61,452 bases of DNA from Bacteroidales bacterium (GTDB lineage: Bacteria > Bacteroidota > Bacteroidia > Bacteroidales > Muribaculaceae), in NCBI GenBank assembly GCA_910575545.1, contig CAJTFH010000023.1, positions 1 through 61,452 on the forward strand, in the 5' to 3' direction. Under the pieces are notes generated by a model, which did not search any database, was not told where the DNA came from, and worked only from the letters and a program-made list of their open reading frames with translations. Positions 7,797 through 17,577 of this stretch are shown one piece after another. The position numbers and the translations under genes were made by a program. Position 1 is the stretch's first letter, and every line of letters starts with the position of its first letter.

Positions 7797-8849
7797 CTAT
7801 CCTTTTCCCATAGACTGATTCCTATACCATACTATGCGGTTGCTACCGCAATCTTCTGTAGCGGAAATCATGAAAGCCGGTAACACCGGAGCCGGATGGC
7901 GGCCTTGGGAGCCGAGAACTACAGGAGCAATCTCCTCGCGGGCATCATCCCATAGACCGGCTTCAATCAGTGCTTCTAAAAACGTCGGGCCGGCCTCCAC
8001 AAGCACCGACGTCAGGCCATATTCGGCATATAACTTCGAGAACAGTTGCGGTAATGCACCCCTTTGCGATGGAAGCATATCGCGCCCAATTACCAACGGA
8101 GGGATACCTCCGTCATTCAGAATCGCTGCATCCGGCTTCAACCTTCCGGAAAGGTCAAGCACAATCCGTCGGGGCTGCTTCCCGTCCCACCCCCTCACTG
8201 TCAACCGGCTATTGTCGGCATTCACCGTGGCAGACGTAGTCAACACGGCATCATGCAGCGAGCGCAACCGCATTGTCAGCAGCGATGTAAGCGGTGTTGA
8301 GAAACGGCAGGGGTTCTCATGTCCATCGCAACGGTGCCAATCCATAAATCCGTCGGCACTACGTGCCCATTTCAACGTTATCAGCGGCCTTTTAAGCATG
8401 TGGGCAGTAAAAAAACGGCGGTTCAGTTCGCGGCTTTCCTCACCAAGCAAACCCACCTCGACCTCAACTCCTGCCTCCCGTAGCATCGCAATCCCTCGCC
8501 CGCAAACCTTGGCAAACGGATCCTGCGTGGCCACCACCACCCGTGGAATCCCCGTGCGGATAATCAGCTCGGCGCATGGAGGTGTCTTCCCATAATGCGA
8601 ACATGGCTCCAATGTGACAAACATCGTGCTTTCAGCCAGCAACGCCCTGTCGGCTTCGCTGACCGACGCAACGGCATTGACCTCGGCATGTCCCTCACCG
8701 CAACGGCGGTGCCACCCCTCGCCGATAATACGTCCGTCAGGCGACATAATCACCGCCCCCACCATCGGATTAGGCGAAGCATAATCCATTCCCAAACGCG
8801 CCAGTTCAAGCGCCCGGCGCATATATCCAGCTCTCTTCTCTTCTGTCAT
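7797..8849 (-). CDS. ribD: Bifunctional riboflavin biosynthesis deaminase/reductase RibD
   Basis: A 350-residue cytosolic enzyme that deaminates the pyrimidine formed by GTP cyclohydrolase II and then reduces its ribose side chain with NADPH. The deaminase half (about residues 1-145) shows the zinc site HAEVNA and PCSHYGKTPPC. The reductase half (about 150-350) shows LKWARSADG and a NADNSRLTVRG block. I chose the Met at 8849, 7 nt after the stop of the preceding gene; the longer frame from 8915 would overlap that gene and adds an unlikely leader. It is the last gene of the macroglobulin-GHL10-ribD operon, a functionally odd set, so co-transcription may be accidental. No FMN riboswitch is visible. 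Confidence 0.94.
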   Translation of the reverse strand: MTEEKRAGYMRRALELARLGMDYASPNPMVGAVIMSPDGRIIGEGWHRRCGEGHAEVNAVASVSEADRALLAESTMFVTLEPCSHYGKTPPCAELIIRTGIPRVVVATQDPFAKVCGRGIAMLREAGVEVEVGLLGEESRELNRRFFTAHMLKRPLITLKWARSADGFMDWHRCDGHENPCRFSTPLTSLLTMRLRSLHDAVLTTSATVNADNSRLTVRGWDGKQPRRIVLDLSGRLKPDAAILNDGGIPPLVIGRDMLPSQRGALPQLFSKLYAEYGLTSVLVEAGPTFLEALIEAGLWDDAREEIAPVVLGSQGRHPAPVLPAFMISATEDCGSNRIVWYRNQSMGKG

Positions 8850-8856
8850 TTCATTA

Positions 8857-10530
8857 TCATTGCAAAATCGACGCCTCCCATTCATTGCCATATCGGTCAT
8901 ATGGTGCGACAGCAAACCAATATCCCTTTAAACGCCCGGCGGCAATAGCTACCTCATGGTCATATGTGACACACATGATATACCTGCCAAGGAAATTCCT
9001 CCCTGTGTCGGCAATAACATCCAACGGCGACAATTCATCAGGCACGGCATATACCACATATCGCATATCCGGCTGGGGATACCACGACAATGTGCCACCA
9101 TCGCGTTTCAAACCTTTCACCGCCCCCGGATCGGCGGCATCTTTCCACTCCATCGGCGGCATCAACGCGGGTGAGGAATAGCATGAATTCCTGAGATACT
9201 CTGCCACACCGGCGGCTTTCTTCCCTGAAATATGAGCTGTTGAATAGAATATGCTGCCGCCACCCGTTGCGGTGGAATTCTCACGGTTTATTTCAACCTG
9301 CCCCCCCTGCTCGCGCCAGGCGGCCTCCCCGGCAGGAAGTGCCAGCACTTTCTGGCTCGGATAGCAATGGCGGTTGAACGTGAGAGCCACCTTTCCCCAC
9401 CACCGCGAAATAGGTTCATAAGGATTGGTTTCATGGTCTGTAGCCCAGTAAATCTGCGGCGACACGTAATCCACCGACCCTGCATCTAGCCATTCCAGCG
9501 GGTCGCAATAGATGCGGTCATACATCCAGTCACGACCCCTCTCTGGCTCAGGCAACCCATAGCGCGAACAAGCCTCGCCGTTACCGCCCGCCACTCCTGC
9601 CGGACTTATGCCGAACCGCACCCAAGGGCGCTCCTTGCGGAGCATGTCATGAACAGCCTCCACGGTTTTCGCCACATTTCCACGACGCCAGTCGGACTGC
9701 GACGGCGCATCCTCACCCATCCCTGCGGTTTCTTTCTGCCAGCGGCTGAAATCATATCCACCACCCAAAGGCAAGCCGTCGGGATAGAAATAATCATCGA
9801 AAATCAGTCCGTCAACATCATAATTCTTCACTATGTCGCGGCACACGGCCACTATATGCGCCCTTGCCGCCGGATTGCCTGGATCAAGTATACTTACTGT
9901 AGGCGCCGAAGGCTGTTGTGCCGCTCTGTTCCTGCCCCCCTTCTTCCATTTGCGGGAAACATTTTTTGCTTTCTTGCTGTAGTTCAACACCCACCCCTTT
10001 CCTTTTGGATCGAACACAACACTACCTTTCGCAGCCTTCTGTGCCACGGGGGCAGCCCCATTGGCCAGCCGGAACGGATTGACCCAGGCATGTAGCTCCA
10101 TCCCCCGCTTGTGGGCTTCATCTACAGCAAACGCCAACGGATCCCAGCCTTTTGCCGGAGCAACGCCACGCTCACCCGTAAGATATGCGCTCCACGGTTC
10201 AAGACACGACCGGTACATGGCATCCGACATCGACCTAACCTGAAGCATAACCGCGTTCAGCCCTCCCTCCTGAAGAATATCGAGAATTCTCCGCAGTTCT
10301 TTCCGTTGCTCCTCGGCACATGCAGCGGTGGTTCCGGTGGTCGACGGCCAGTCGATGCCATAAACGGTTGCCACCCACGCACCGCGCATCTCATGTTTAG
10401 GAGATTCCCCTTCCGGGGCGCCATATGCATTAACATTCTCCCCAGTCCCTTTACCCCACAAAGCAGCGGCGTTGATTAACGCCGCTGCTATTATGAGTGC
10501 CACATTTATTATTCTTTTGATACGCATCAT
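8857..10530 (-). CDS. GHL10-type (DUF187/YngK-like) glycoside hydrolase-like protein
   Basis: A 557-residue exported protein with a signal segment (about residues 1-27) followed by the family signature HEMRGAWVATVYGIDWPSTTG. It contains a TIM-barrel-like core with WVNPFRLANG, YDVDGLIFDDYFYP and VDYVSPQIYWATDHE, and a C-terminal fibronectin-like tail (about residues 460-557). Members of this family act on, or bind, bacterial envelope or other polysaccharides; the substrate here is unknown. A Lys/Arg-rich stretch (SKKAKNVSRKWKKGGRNR) interrupts the barrel about residues 190-210. The start overlaps the macroglobulin stop by 4 nt (ATGA) and ribD follows after 7 nt, so the three genes are translationally coupled. 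Confidence 0.85.
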   Translation of the reverse strand: MMRIKRIINVALIIAAALINAAALWGKGTGENVNAYGAPEGESPKHEMRGAWVATVYGIDWPSTTGTTAACAEEQRKELRRILDILQEGGLNAVMLQVRSMSDAMYRSCLEPWSAYLTGERGVAPAKGWDPLAFAVDEAHKRGMELHAWVNPFRLANGAAPVAQKAAKGSVVFDPKGKGWVLNYSKKAKNVSRKWKKGGRNRAAQQPSAPTVSILDPGNPAARAHIVAVCRDIVKNYDVDGLIFDDYFYPDGLPLGGGYDFSRWQKETAGMGEDAPSQSDWRRGNVAKTVEAVHDMLRKERPWVRFGISPAGVAGGNGEACSRYGLPEPERGRDWMYDRIYCDPLEWLDAGSVDYVSPQIYWATDHETNPYEPISRWWGKVALTFNRHCYPSQKVLALPAGEAAWREQGGQVEINRENSTATGGGSIFYSTAHISGKKAAGVAEYLRNSCYSSPALMPPMEWKDAADPGAVKGLKRDGGTLSWYPQPDMRYVVYAVPDELSPLDVIADTGRNFLGRYIMCVTYDHEVAIAAGRLKGYWFAVAPYDRYGNEWEASILQ

Positions 10531-13500
10531 TCAGTCTCAATTGTCAAGGATGCACCTGCGGAATGCGCTGCCACAGTGGGGTTATATTGGCTCTGGGCTG
10601 ATGCCACACCCGAGGCGAAACTGCCTCCTACGGTCGCAAACAGCTCATATTCCAATATGTAAGTGCCGCGCGGCATACGGTCGATAAAGATCTTCGTGCA
10701 GTCATCGCGGTTTTCACGATAGAAACACAGCCCCTCGCTCCACATGGGTGCCGGAAGCTGTTCAACCGGTTCAAGACCAGCTGCCCGGCTGTCTTCAACA
10801 ACAACATACTGAAGATCCGTGTCTGCCTTCAGCACCAATGTCACCTTCACCCGGTCTCCAATCGCGAACCGGTCCGTCGGAATCCATTCCGACCCGTTGA
10901 ACACGCTCATCCGCTTATCAACACTCAACTCACTGCAAGCCACAGACTTGATATCACTCATCGGAGCAACACGCATAGTCACAATCCCGCCAAACGACGG
11001 ATAATCTCCCTGGCGGTCAACCGTCAATGTCGCCACGTCCTTGACCATCTCGGTTATCTGCTCGGTAAAGGCACCTGTAGCATATTCAACTCCGGCCGCC
11101 TCAATCAAATTATCATTAATCCTTATGGCAGTCCCAGAAGGATTGACAGTCCATTTACGCCCCGACGACAGAATTGACGACACCACCTGCGACGTTATCA
11201 CCGCATTCCCCCAGTCGTTGTTGGTCTTGTTGAGCACCAGCCATTGGCGGATCTTGTCAATATCAGTGCAATCCGGATCAACACGGTTGAAGGCATCGAG
11301 AATCACTGCAGTAATCCCCACCTTGTCAAGCGAGAAGCTCCACGTGTTCTCTAACTGCTGCCACCACATCCCCTTTTCGGGGGTCGATGTAGCATATTCA
11401 CGCAAGGATTCAATAATCGTGCGGGCCGTGGCCTTATAATTGTTTTCAGCCAGCACTATGGCGTCAACCGCTTTATAAGCCACCCCATGCTCTTTCCAAT
11501 GCGCAATGATGCGTTGCACGGTGGCAGATGTCACCTTTGACGCTGCCGTAGACTGTTTGATGGCAGGGAATTTCGAGCGTGTGTAGCAATAGAGAGTGTA
11601 ATCCGACTTAGGATATTTGCCATATCTCAATGCGGTCACGCTATCCAACCACTTGACACTCTTATTAATCATCTGTCCCAATTTTTTATCCTGCGGCATC
11701 CACCCCATGCGGTTCAGGTCACCCAGCATATCAAGCACCTGGATAGTACACCATTCCGACACTTTCGGATATTCTTTCGTCCAATACCATCCGCCATCGG
11801 CATCAACCGTTTTTTCAAGATCTGAGACTGCTTTAGCAATTGCCGCAGATGTGTTGCGGCTGTCGAGAAGGAGAGCCAGCCTCTGCATACGCTCTGTCTG
11901 GCTAAGGGCATCACTCACCCATGGAGTAGCACTGAGCAGAATCTGCTTCAGCTGTTGATTCTTTTGCAGACGGGAGGTAAGAGCAGAATCTGCCGGATTC
12001 TCCTTCCACATGCGCAATGTGCGGGCAATCTCCGGGTTGTCGTTCATCAGCCCATCTGCCACAGCTGCCGAGAACAGAGCCGCAGCCGCATCCAATGATG
12101 AATTTATTTTCCCCTCCCTCAGACCGGGAAGAGCCGACACAACCTCCCATGTGGGGTTCTCAGTGAAATTGAGATAGGTGCGCCCTTCAGGCACAGCGTC
12201 AATCTCCATTGTAAAATGGTTTTCATCGGGAGCTATATAGAAAATCTTCGATTCAACCACATTCTGCTCTGAAGGAAGAATGGGCATCAGAACCTGTTCG
12301 CCGTCGGTGAAACTGCCGGCTTTAGATTTTACCCTATATATTGCACCCTGCAGATTTACCGGCGCCTCAAACTCCATGGCAACAACCTTGCGTCCCATAG
12401 GCTCTATGCGGTCGTTGCTCTCTGCACTGGCAAACACTTCGCCGGTAAGCGGATTGATGATTTCACTGATTGTAACAGCATCAACTGCCTCCTGCAAAGC
12501 ATTCATAACCGATGATTTCAAAATAACCTTATCGCCACATCGAATGAACCTCGGAGCATTCGTAGATACCATTACTGGTTTCGACGCCATGATTTCCACC
12601 TCATCCGACGATGTCAGCAGCTCACGGTTATAGGCCAGCGAGCGGAGTATCCAGGTAGTATTTGCATCGGGAACCGTATATGTCACCTCGAGATTCCCCT
12701 CCGCATCAGTGGTAAGCATCGGGCGGAAAAATGCCAAAGGCATCTCCGACGGGCGGTAGACATCTTCTCTCCCCTCATTAGGTTGTCCGTTCCCATTTTC
12801 AGCTGCGCCACCGTCCATCTGCTTTTTCGATGCAGCATCTCCCACAGTTACAGATTCTTCCTTAAGAGCATCCTCCGTAACGACAATGACCTCCTCCTTA
12901 TGCTCTCTGACAACATTCATATCATCCACAGCTCCGGCGGCAGCCATCGGACGCGAACCGCGTATCTTCAGATTCCGGCTGGTCGTATATACCGTGTTAA
13001 ACACCTCCTCAGGCATAAAACTGCGGTTATAGAGATTAAACACCGGAATATTCAATGACGCCGGATTAAGATATTTATTAGGCGATTGCAATGTCACATG
13101 GTTCGCCCCGAAATACCATCCGTCAACATTCATAAACTGGCCCCAATATCTTGAAGCTACGAAATTCAACGGATTAGCCGCCAGCTGGTCGATAGCTTTA
13201 TTGCTCATGTCGAGCATCACGGCACTTTCTGCCGAAGCGCCTTTGAAGCCATTGACTTTAAATGTGACGGTTTCCTTATCTCCGGGTCGCACTTTGTCGC
13301 GGAATGTAACTGTTTCTATCTCTATTGACCTCGAAGACTCATAGGAATTTACCGTAACAGAGCCGGATGCAGATTCCAGATTGCTCACAATCCTGAAATA
13401 CACCCTCATGGTTCTCGTACCCGCAGGCAAAGACAATTTCACCTTATTAAGTCCCTGCGATGTCCCCAGCCAACCTCGTTCAATCATATTGCCGTTATTA

Positions 13501-16262
13501 TCACTCACAGTCATGAATATCTGAGGTGACTGCACAGCCGTGCCATATATAATTTCTACCTCACCATGCTCGTTAGCGGTGTAATTCTGCTCCGGCAACC
13601 AAAGCAGACTCTCAACCGGACACTGCTTGTCATCTTTGCGGTAAACAACCACATTGTTTACTGACACAGCTTCTGCAAGCGACTCATCCACAGTTGAGAA
13701 CGTTAAAGCATATACTCCCGACGGAAGTTCTTTCAGAATCGTGGCTACGCTACCGGGCCGGCAACTGCCGCTTTTCACCTCCGCAAAAGTGGTTTCTCCA
13801 CCATATAAAGACTGCTTGACTGCATCCACCTTATACGCCAGTTCATCATCAATGCTATCACCTTCATAATTGCGGAGTTCCACCATCGCCTTCTCATCCG
13901 ATCCGGCTTCAAACACCGAAGGAACACTCACATTTATCACAAACGGTTTGCCCATATTGAATCCCGTCGTCGCCTCATGCGTCTCCCCATCGGCAGAAGT
14001 TACCGCAACAGACACAACATACGTCCCCTCCGGACATGGGCCTCCCGCCATCACATCGCCTGGAACAACCAATGAGAAATCCCCCTTTGCATCAGTCTGT
14101 GTAGAAGTCTCATAGAACACCGGCGATGTATTAGACCAAAACCATAGACCGGAGCGCACCTTCAATTGAAGTTTCACCTGCGCATCCGCAACCGGAAAAC
14201 CGGCAAATGTCTCAGCCTTGCCTGATATAACCGCATCATCACCCAATTTAGCCGGCCGCTCGACTTTATCGGCCGACACAGAGAATGTGGGCAATTTATA
14301 GTCGCTGACCATTATTGGCTTCGTTATCCAGTAGCTCTGCTCATCAACCATTCTGAGGACGAAATTCCCTGTCAGACCTTCCGACGGGAGAACAAATCGG
14401 CCCTCTCCCCTTCCCCAGCAATCTGTGGTAAGGCGGAGCGTGTCAACCTCAATAAAATTGGCATCAAGCAGCTCGACCTTGACATTTCTACCGGTAGAAA
14501 GACGCTTTGAACCGTCGACATCCTCATAAAGTACAACACTGAATCCCACAGTATCACCAAGATGATACAGACCGAGGTCGGTGAATATCTCCCCGTCAAG
14601 CGAGCGACTCCGGTCTGATTTTGAGTAGGGTCGGTAGTAGCAGGCAATTGCAAATTTATCATCACCACGTTGGGGCAAAAGATTTCCTTTTACGTTTTTT
14701 TCCACCCTCATAATCCCGTCGGCATTCGTTGTTCCATCAATCATACTGTCGTCATCCTTACGGCTCCATGGAATCAATTTCAACGATGCGCCTTCCTGCT
14801 TCAAGCCAGTTATAGGATTAACCACCACAGCCTCAGTTCCTCCAACTGAGCCGAACAAGCCAAGCGACAAATCCGAGCAAACCGTATACGGATAGCTCAG
14901 GTTCTTTCTCTCTGCCCCTTCAAACGATGGCACCACCACATATACACCATATGAAGGCAGTTCCAGCTCAACAACCGTGTCACCACGGAACGGGACAACA
15001 CCTCCGACCTCTACCTGCAGCGACTTTTTCGCTGCAGGCAAAACCGACGGAATCCGATAGTAATTGTTATTAAGGTAGTTGTTATTGCCTTTTTGGGAGG
15101 CGTCAGCCGTAACGTCGTATACATTCAGAATCACCTTGCCTACATTCTCTGAATGCACTTTTACCCTGAACGGCACTCCTTTGGCGACCTGGCGCGGAAC
15201 ATCCAGATTAACCTCCTTGTGCGACAACCTATTGATCATGTTCTTAACCGCATTGATATTGAAATATCCGGGATTCTCCGCTGCAAAGCGTTTCGTCATG
15301 TCATAAAGACCCTTACGTTGCATCGGGGTCAGTTCATAATCCCCAATGGCAAGCAACAACTCAATCGCATACGGACTGCTTTTACACTCCTCATACGCCG
15401 TCATATACGCCTCATAACGCGGCGATTGCACTTCCTGGTCTCCATCTGGCATGAAGGCCGACTGACGCGGACGGTAAAAAGTGCGCGGCAGCATATATTC
15501 AATCATATTTCTACGAGCCAATATAGCGGGAGCACTATCTATGCGCCCATCTATAAGAGAACTATATATGGCAAGTGTAGCACCAGTCAGCGACGCGCTG
15601 CGCGACGGATACAGATACGCCGCCAACGGGTTGACCAACAGCCTGGGATTAAGCACAGAAGCCATCTCGGAAAACACATCAAGACACCCTATAGCCTGAT
15701 AAGCCACAAAATCATATAGAGTAGGATAGAACGCAAGCACATCACGTTCATATGAAATCACTGTCTGATAATCAGTAAGCGGCAATTCAAGAAGCTCTTT
15801 ACGGTAGGATATAGCACTGTCGGTCAGGGCCTTCACCTTAGCCTCGAATTGGCTTTTGCTCCATAATTCATAATTGTCTCCGGCCAACCCCGCAACAGTT
15901 GCCCTCCTGTTGATTGCATATGAATTATGGCCATACAATTCAGTGTATATTTTAGCCTCCAGCAGGTTAAGAAGAGCTTTCACAGCAAGGTTATCACTTT
16001 CAGTCGAAACCAGTTCTATACGTTTGAGAACAACAGGCATGGAATCTGCCGAAACTGCGGTTTTGGCCAAACCGAATCTGACCAGTGCGTTGACCGAGGC
16101 CTCACCATCCCCACTTTTTAAAGCGGCATTCAGATCGCGCAATGCCGTAGAGGCCACTTTATCGGGATAAGCGAAATCCGGCGCCATAGTTTTGCGTGTC
16201 TGTGACATAGCGGAGAATAATGTTATAATCGCAAATAAAACAATGCTGATGCGTTTCATCAT
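10527..16262 (-). CDS. Alpha-2-macroglobulin-family protein without a thioester
   Basis: A large exported protein of about 1,910 residues. Start Met at 16262 or 16259 gives a clean signal peptide (KRISIVLFAIITLFSAMSQ); the longer reading from 16337 does not. It has an N-terminal helical region, then a chain of MG-type beta-sandwich domains, the MG2-like segment around LSVSADKVERP, the conserved RSLAYNRELLTSSDEV region, and a helical toroid domain with the hallmark DADGGWYW. Where active macroglobulins have C-x-E-Q, this one reads REGKINSSLD (DNA about 12095-12130), so no thioester can form. Bacterial members are thought to protect the envelope by trapping proteases; this one may only bind or act structurally. 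It is first in the operon with GHL10 and ribD. Confidence 0.9.
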   Translation of the reverse strand: MMKRISIVLFAIITLFSAMSQTRKTMAPDFAYPDKVASTALRDLNAALKSGDGEASVNALVRFGLAKTAVSADSMPVVLKRIELVSTESDNLAVKALLNLLEAKIYTELYGHNSYAINRRATVAGLAGDNYELWSKSQFEAKVKALTDSAISYRKELLELPLTDYQTVISYERDVLAFYPTLYDFVAYQAIGCLDVFSEMASVLNPRLLVNPLAAYLYPSRSASLTGATLAIYSSLIDGRIDSAPAILARRNMIEYMLPRTFYRPRQSAFMPDGDQEVQSPRYEAYMTAYEECKSSPYAIELLLAIGDYELTPMQRKGLYDMTKRFAAENPGYFNINAVKNMINRLSHKEVNLDVPRQVAKGVPFRVKVHSENVGKVILNVYDVTADASQKGNNNYLNNNYYRIPSVLPAAKKSLQVEVGGVVPFRGDTVVELELPSYGVYVVVPSFEGAERKNLSYPYTVCSDLSLGLFGSVGGTEAVVVNPITGLKQEGASLKLIPWSRKDDDSMIDGTTNADGIMRVEKNVKGNLLPQRGDDKFAIACYYRPYSKSDRSRSLDGEIFTDLGLYHLGDTVGFSVVLYEDVDGSKRLSTGRNVKVELLDANFIEVDTLRLTTDCWGRGEGRFVLPSEGLTGNFVLRMVDEQSYWITKPIMVSDYKLPTFSVSADKVERPAKLGDDAVISGKAETFAGFPVADAQVKLQLKVRSGLWFWSNTSPVFYETSTQTDAKGDFSLVVPGDVMAGGPCPEGTYVVSVAVTSADGETHEATTGFNMGKPFVINVSVPSVFEAGSDEKAMVELRNYEGDSIDDELAYKVDAVKQSLYGGETTFAEVKSGSCRPGSVATILKELPSGVYALTFSTVDESLAEAVSVNNVVVYRKDDKQCPVESLLWLPEQNYTANEHGEVEIIYGTAVQSPQIFMTVSDNNGNMIERGWLGTSQGLNKVKLSLPAGTRTMRVYFRIVSNLESASGSVTVNSYESSRSIEIETVTFRDKVRPGDKETVTFKVNGFKGASAESAVMLDMSNKAIDQLAANPLNFVASRYWGQFMNVDGWYFGANHVTLQSPNKYLNPASLNIPVFNLYNRSFMPEEVFNTVYTTSRNLKIRGSRPMAAAGAVDDMNVVREHKEEVIVVTEDALKEESVTVGDAASKKQMDGGAAENGNGQPNEGREDVYRPSEMPLAFFRPMLTTDAEGNLEVTYTVPDANTTWILRSLAYNRELLTSSDEVEIMASKPVMVSTNAPRFIRCGDKVILKSSVMNALQEAVDAVTISEIINPLTGEVFASAESNDRIEPMGRKVVAMEFEAPVNLQGAIYRVKSKAGSFTDGEQVLMPILPSEQNVVESKIFYIAPDENHFTMEIDAVPEGRTYLNFTENPTWEVVSALPGLREGKINSSLDAAAALFSAAVADGLMNDNPEIARTLRMWKENPADSALTSRLQKNQQLKQILLSATPWVSDALSQTERMQRLALLLDSRNTSAAIAKAVSDLEKTVDADGGWYWTKEYPKVSEWCTIQVLDMLGDLNRMGWMPQDKKLGQMINKSVKWLDSVTALRYGKYPKSDYTLYCYTRSKFPAIKQSTAASKVTSATVQRIIAHWKEHGVAYKAVDAIVLAENNYKATARTIIESLREYATSTPEKGMWWQQLENTWSFSLDKVGITAVILDAFNRVDPDCTDIDKIRQWLVLNKTNNDWGNAVITSQVVSSILSSGRKWTVNPSGTAIRINDNLIEAAGVEYATGAFTEQITEMVKDVATLTVDRQGDYPSFGGIVTMRVAPMSDIKSVACSELSVDKRMSVFNGSEWIPTDRFAIGDRVKVTLVLKADTDLQYVVVEDSRAAGLEPVEQLPAPMWSEGLCFYRENRDDCTKIFIDRMPRGTYILEYELFATVGGSFASGVASAQSQYNPTVAAHSAGASLTIETE

Positions 16263-16334
16263 ATCTTTATATTTTTTGCGTGATTTGTCATCGGGATGAC
16301 TTATACTTAAAAACGATTGCCTACTGATTCCGAA

Positions 16335-16342
16335 CAAACATA
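16335..16342 (-). promoter_or_regulatory. -7 promoter element for the macroglobulin operon
   Basis: Minus strand TATGTTTG fits TAnnTTTG and lies about 73 nt before the chosen macroglobulin start, between the upstream hairpin and the gene. No good TTTG box at the -33 position. Confidence 0.45.
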
Positions 16343-16411
16343 TTGAACAACATTGATAGGAACATTCATAGAATCCAGTATAAAATCCCTATCAAACAAA
16401 ATCTTAAAGCT

Positions 16412-16445
16412 AAGGGCAATAAGGGAAACGCCCCTCATTGCCCTT
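16412..16445 (-). terminator. Hairpin ending the ECF sigma operon
   Basis: AAGGGCAATGAGGG and CCCTTATTGCCCTT (minus strand) form a 14-bp stem with one G-T wobble around a 5-6-nt loop, about 50 nt after the Spy-like gene stop. A strong T-run is missing, so efficiency is uncertain. Confidence 0.6.
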
Positions 16446-16494
16446 GACCTTGCATTGAAAATGTTCTATTATATATCTGAATCTGAGTCTTAGA

Positions 16495-16965
16495 TTATTT
16501 ACCGGCATCTACCCGGCGGTTATTACGAAGCCTGTGATGCTGTCTCATCATGTCGCGGGCGAATTTACGCTCCACTCCTTTCAATTCAAAAAGCTGACGA
16601 GGCGACAGAATGTCACGGAACTTTTCCATATAACCTTTTTCCAAGGCGGCTTGTTTAACTTTCATGTCAAAAAGAGCTTCTGTTGCCTTTTCATACTCCA
16701 GGTCTGTTGCATCCGGAGCCTCGGCAACGCGCCTTTCCATAGCGCGGGTCTCATCTTCCATGCGGGTCGTCTCATCTTCCATCTCCTCATAGAGTGGAAA
16801 AAATTTTTGCTGCTGTTCTTTGCTGAGGTCAAGCTCCTTAGTGAAATAAGTCCGCTTGTATTGGCGCATCTGGTCCATCCATTGCCCAAGCTCCTCACGG
16901 TTCTGAGCCGAAACCGACCATACCGCTGCAAACATTATAGTTAATATCAAGGAAATCCGTTTCAT
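16495..16965 (-). CDS. Spy/LTXXQ-like small periplasmic protein
   Basis: A 156-residue protein with a signal peptide (about residues 1-20, ending WSVSAQ) and an otherwise almost wholly helical, highly charged mature part. The segment DLSKEQQQKFFPLYEEME, a later ILSPRQLFELKGVERKF, and a basic C-terminal tail match the LTXXQ/Spy pattern. Such proteins act as periplasmic chaperones or stress sensors. It is the third gene of the ECF sigma / anti-sigma operon and is followed by a hairpin, so it is probably either a target or a co-sensor of that sigma factor. Assignment rests on motif and context. Confidence 0.75.
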   Translation of the reverse strand: MKRISLILTIMFAAVWSVSAQNREELGQWMDQMRQYKRTYFTKELDLSKEQQQKFFPLYEEMEDETTRMEDETRAMERRVAEAPDATDLEYEKATEALFDMKVKQAALEKGYMEKFRDILSPRQLFELKGVERKFARDMMRQHHRLRNNRRVDAGK

Positions 16966-17021
16966 ATTGCAATCTGCATTCTTTCATGTTCTTCTTTAAC
17001 AAGGCCTCAATCCGGGCTGCA

Positions 17022-17489
17022 TTACTCATCTGGAATCTCTGACGTCATCATATCCGTTTCCGACATTTCCATATCCGGAAGGCTTTCGGCCGGAATCATC
17101 TCATCGAGGGATATGCTGTAGTCATACATCTCTTCAAAGATTTCGCGGTCATTTATGTCGTCGATTATGTAGTCATACACAAAATCGTCATCGCTCAGAG
17201 CCTCTGTCAACACCCTGTTGTTTTCTATAGAGAGGTCAACACTCCCGGGCGACATCATGGTAAACATTTTCAACATACACCATATCCCTGCAAACATTGC
17301 CGCCATATAGACATATGGGCGCACACGCTCCCATACCGTGCGGCGAGGCATAACCTCCACCTTTTCAGCATCGCTGCGGTACGGCAACTCCTGCTCCATC
17401 CGCATGGCGAAATCCTCGAAGAAGCCCTCCGGCACAGTCATGCCGTCGCGTCTGCCTATGCGGCTCAGTATGTCGTTTTCTGTCTTCAT
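17022..17489 (-). CDS. Putative membrane anti-sigma factor
   Basis: A 155-residue single-pass membrane protein. The start at 17489 (MKTENDILSRIG) was preferred over 17537 because the extra 16 residues look non-coding. The cytoplasmic part (about residues 1-55) carries VPEGFFEDFAMRMEQEL, a pattern common in Bacteroidetes proteins encoded after ECF sigma genes; one transmembrane segment follows (about 58-78). The remaining periplasmic part is strikingly acidic and Met-rich (DDDFVYDYIIDDIND, then MEMSETDMMTSE). No zinc-binding HxxxCxxC motif is present. Gene order with an ECF sigma factor and a Spy-like protein indicates an anti-sigma role; this is inferred. Confidence 0.7.
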   Translation of the reverse strand: MKTENDILSRIGRRDGMTVPEGFFEDFAMRMEQELPYRSDAEKVEVMPRRTVWERVRPYVYMAAMFAGIWCMLKMFTMMSPGSVDLSIENNRVLTEALSDDDFVYDYIIDDINDREIFEEMYDYSISLDEMIPAESLPDMEMSETDMMTSEIPDE

Positions 17490-17577
17490 ATCTCGGTTAT
17501 TGACGCTGATATTATTTTGAATTCCGGCCAAACACACCGACCGTTATACTTTTCTGACCACACCTCTTTACAAAGGT

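Noticed and set aside
7834-8595. 253-codon plus-strand frame opposite ribD
   Set aside because: RibD motifs on the minus strand are complete; this frame is Ser/Arg/Pro-rich noise.
8850-8915. N-terminal extension of ribD with an overlap into the GHL10 gene
   Set aside because: The Met at 8849 gives the normal family start and 7-nt spacing; the extension has no family similarity.
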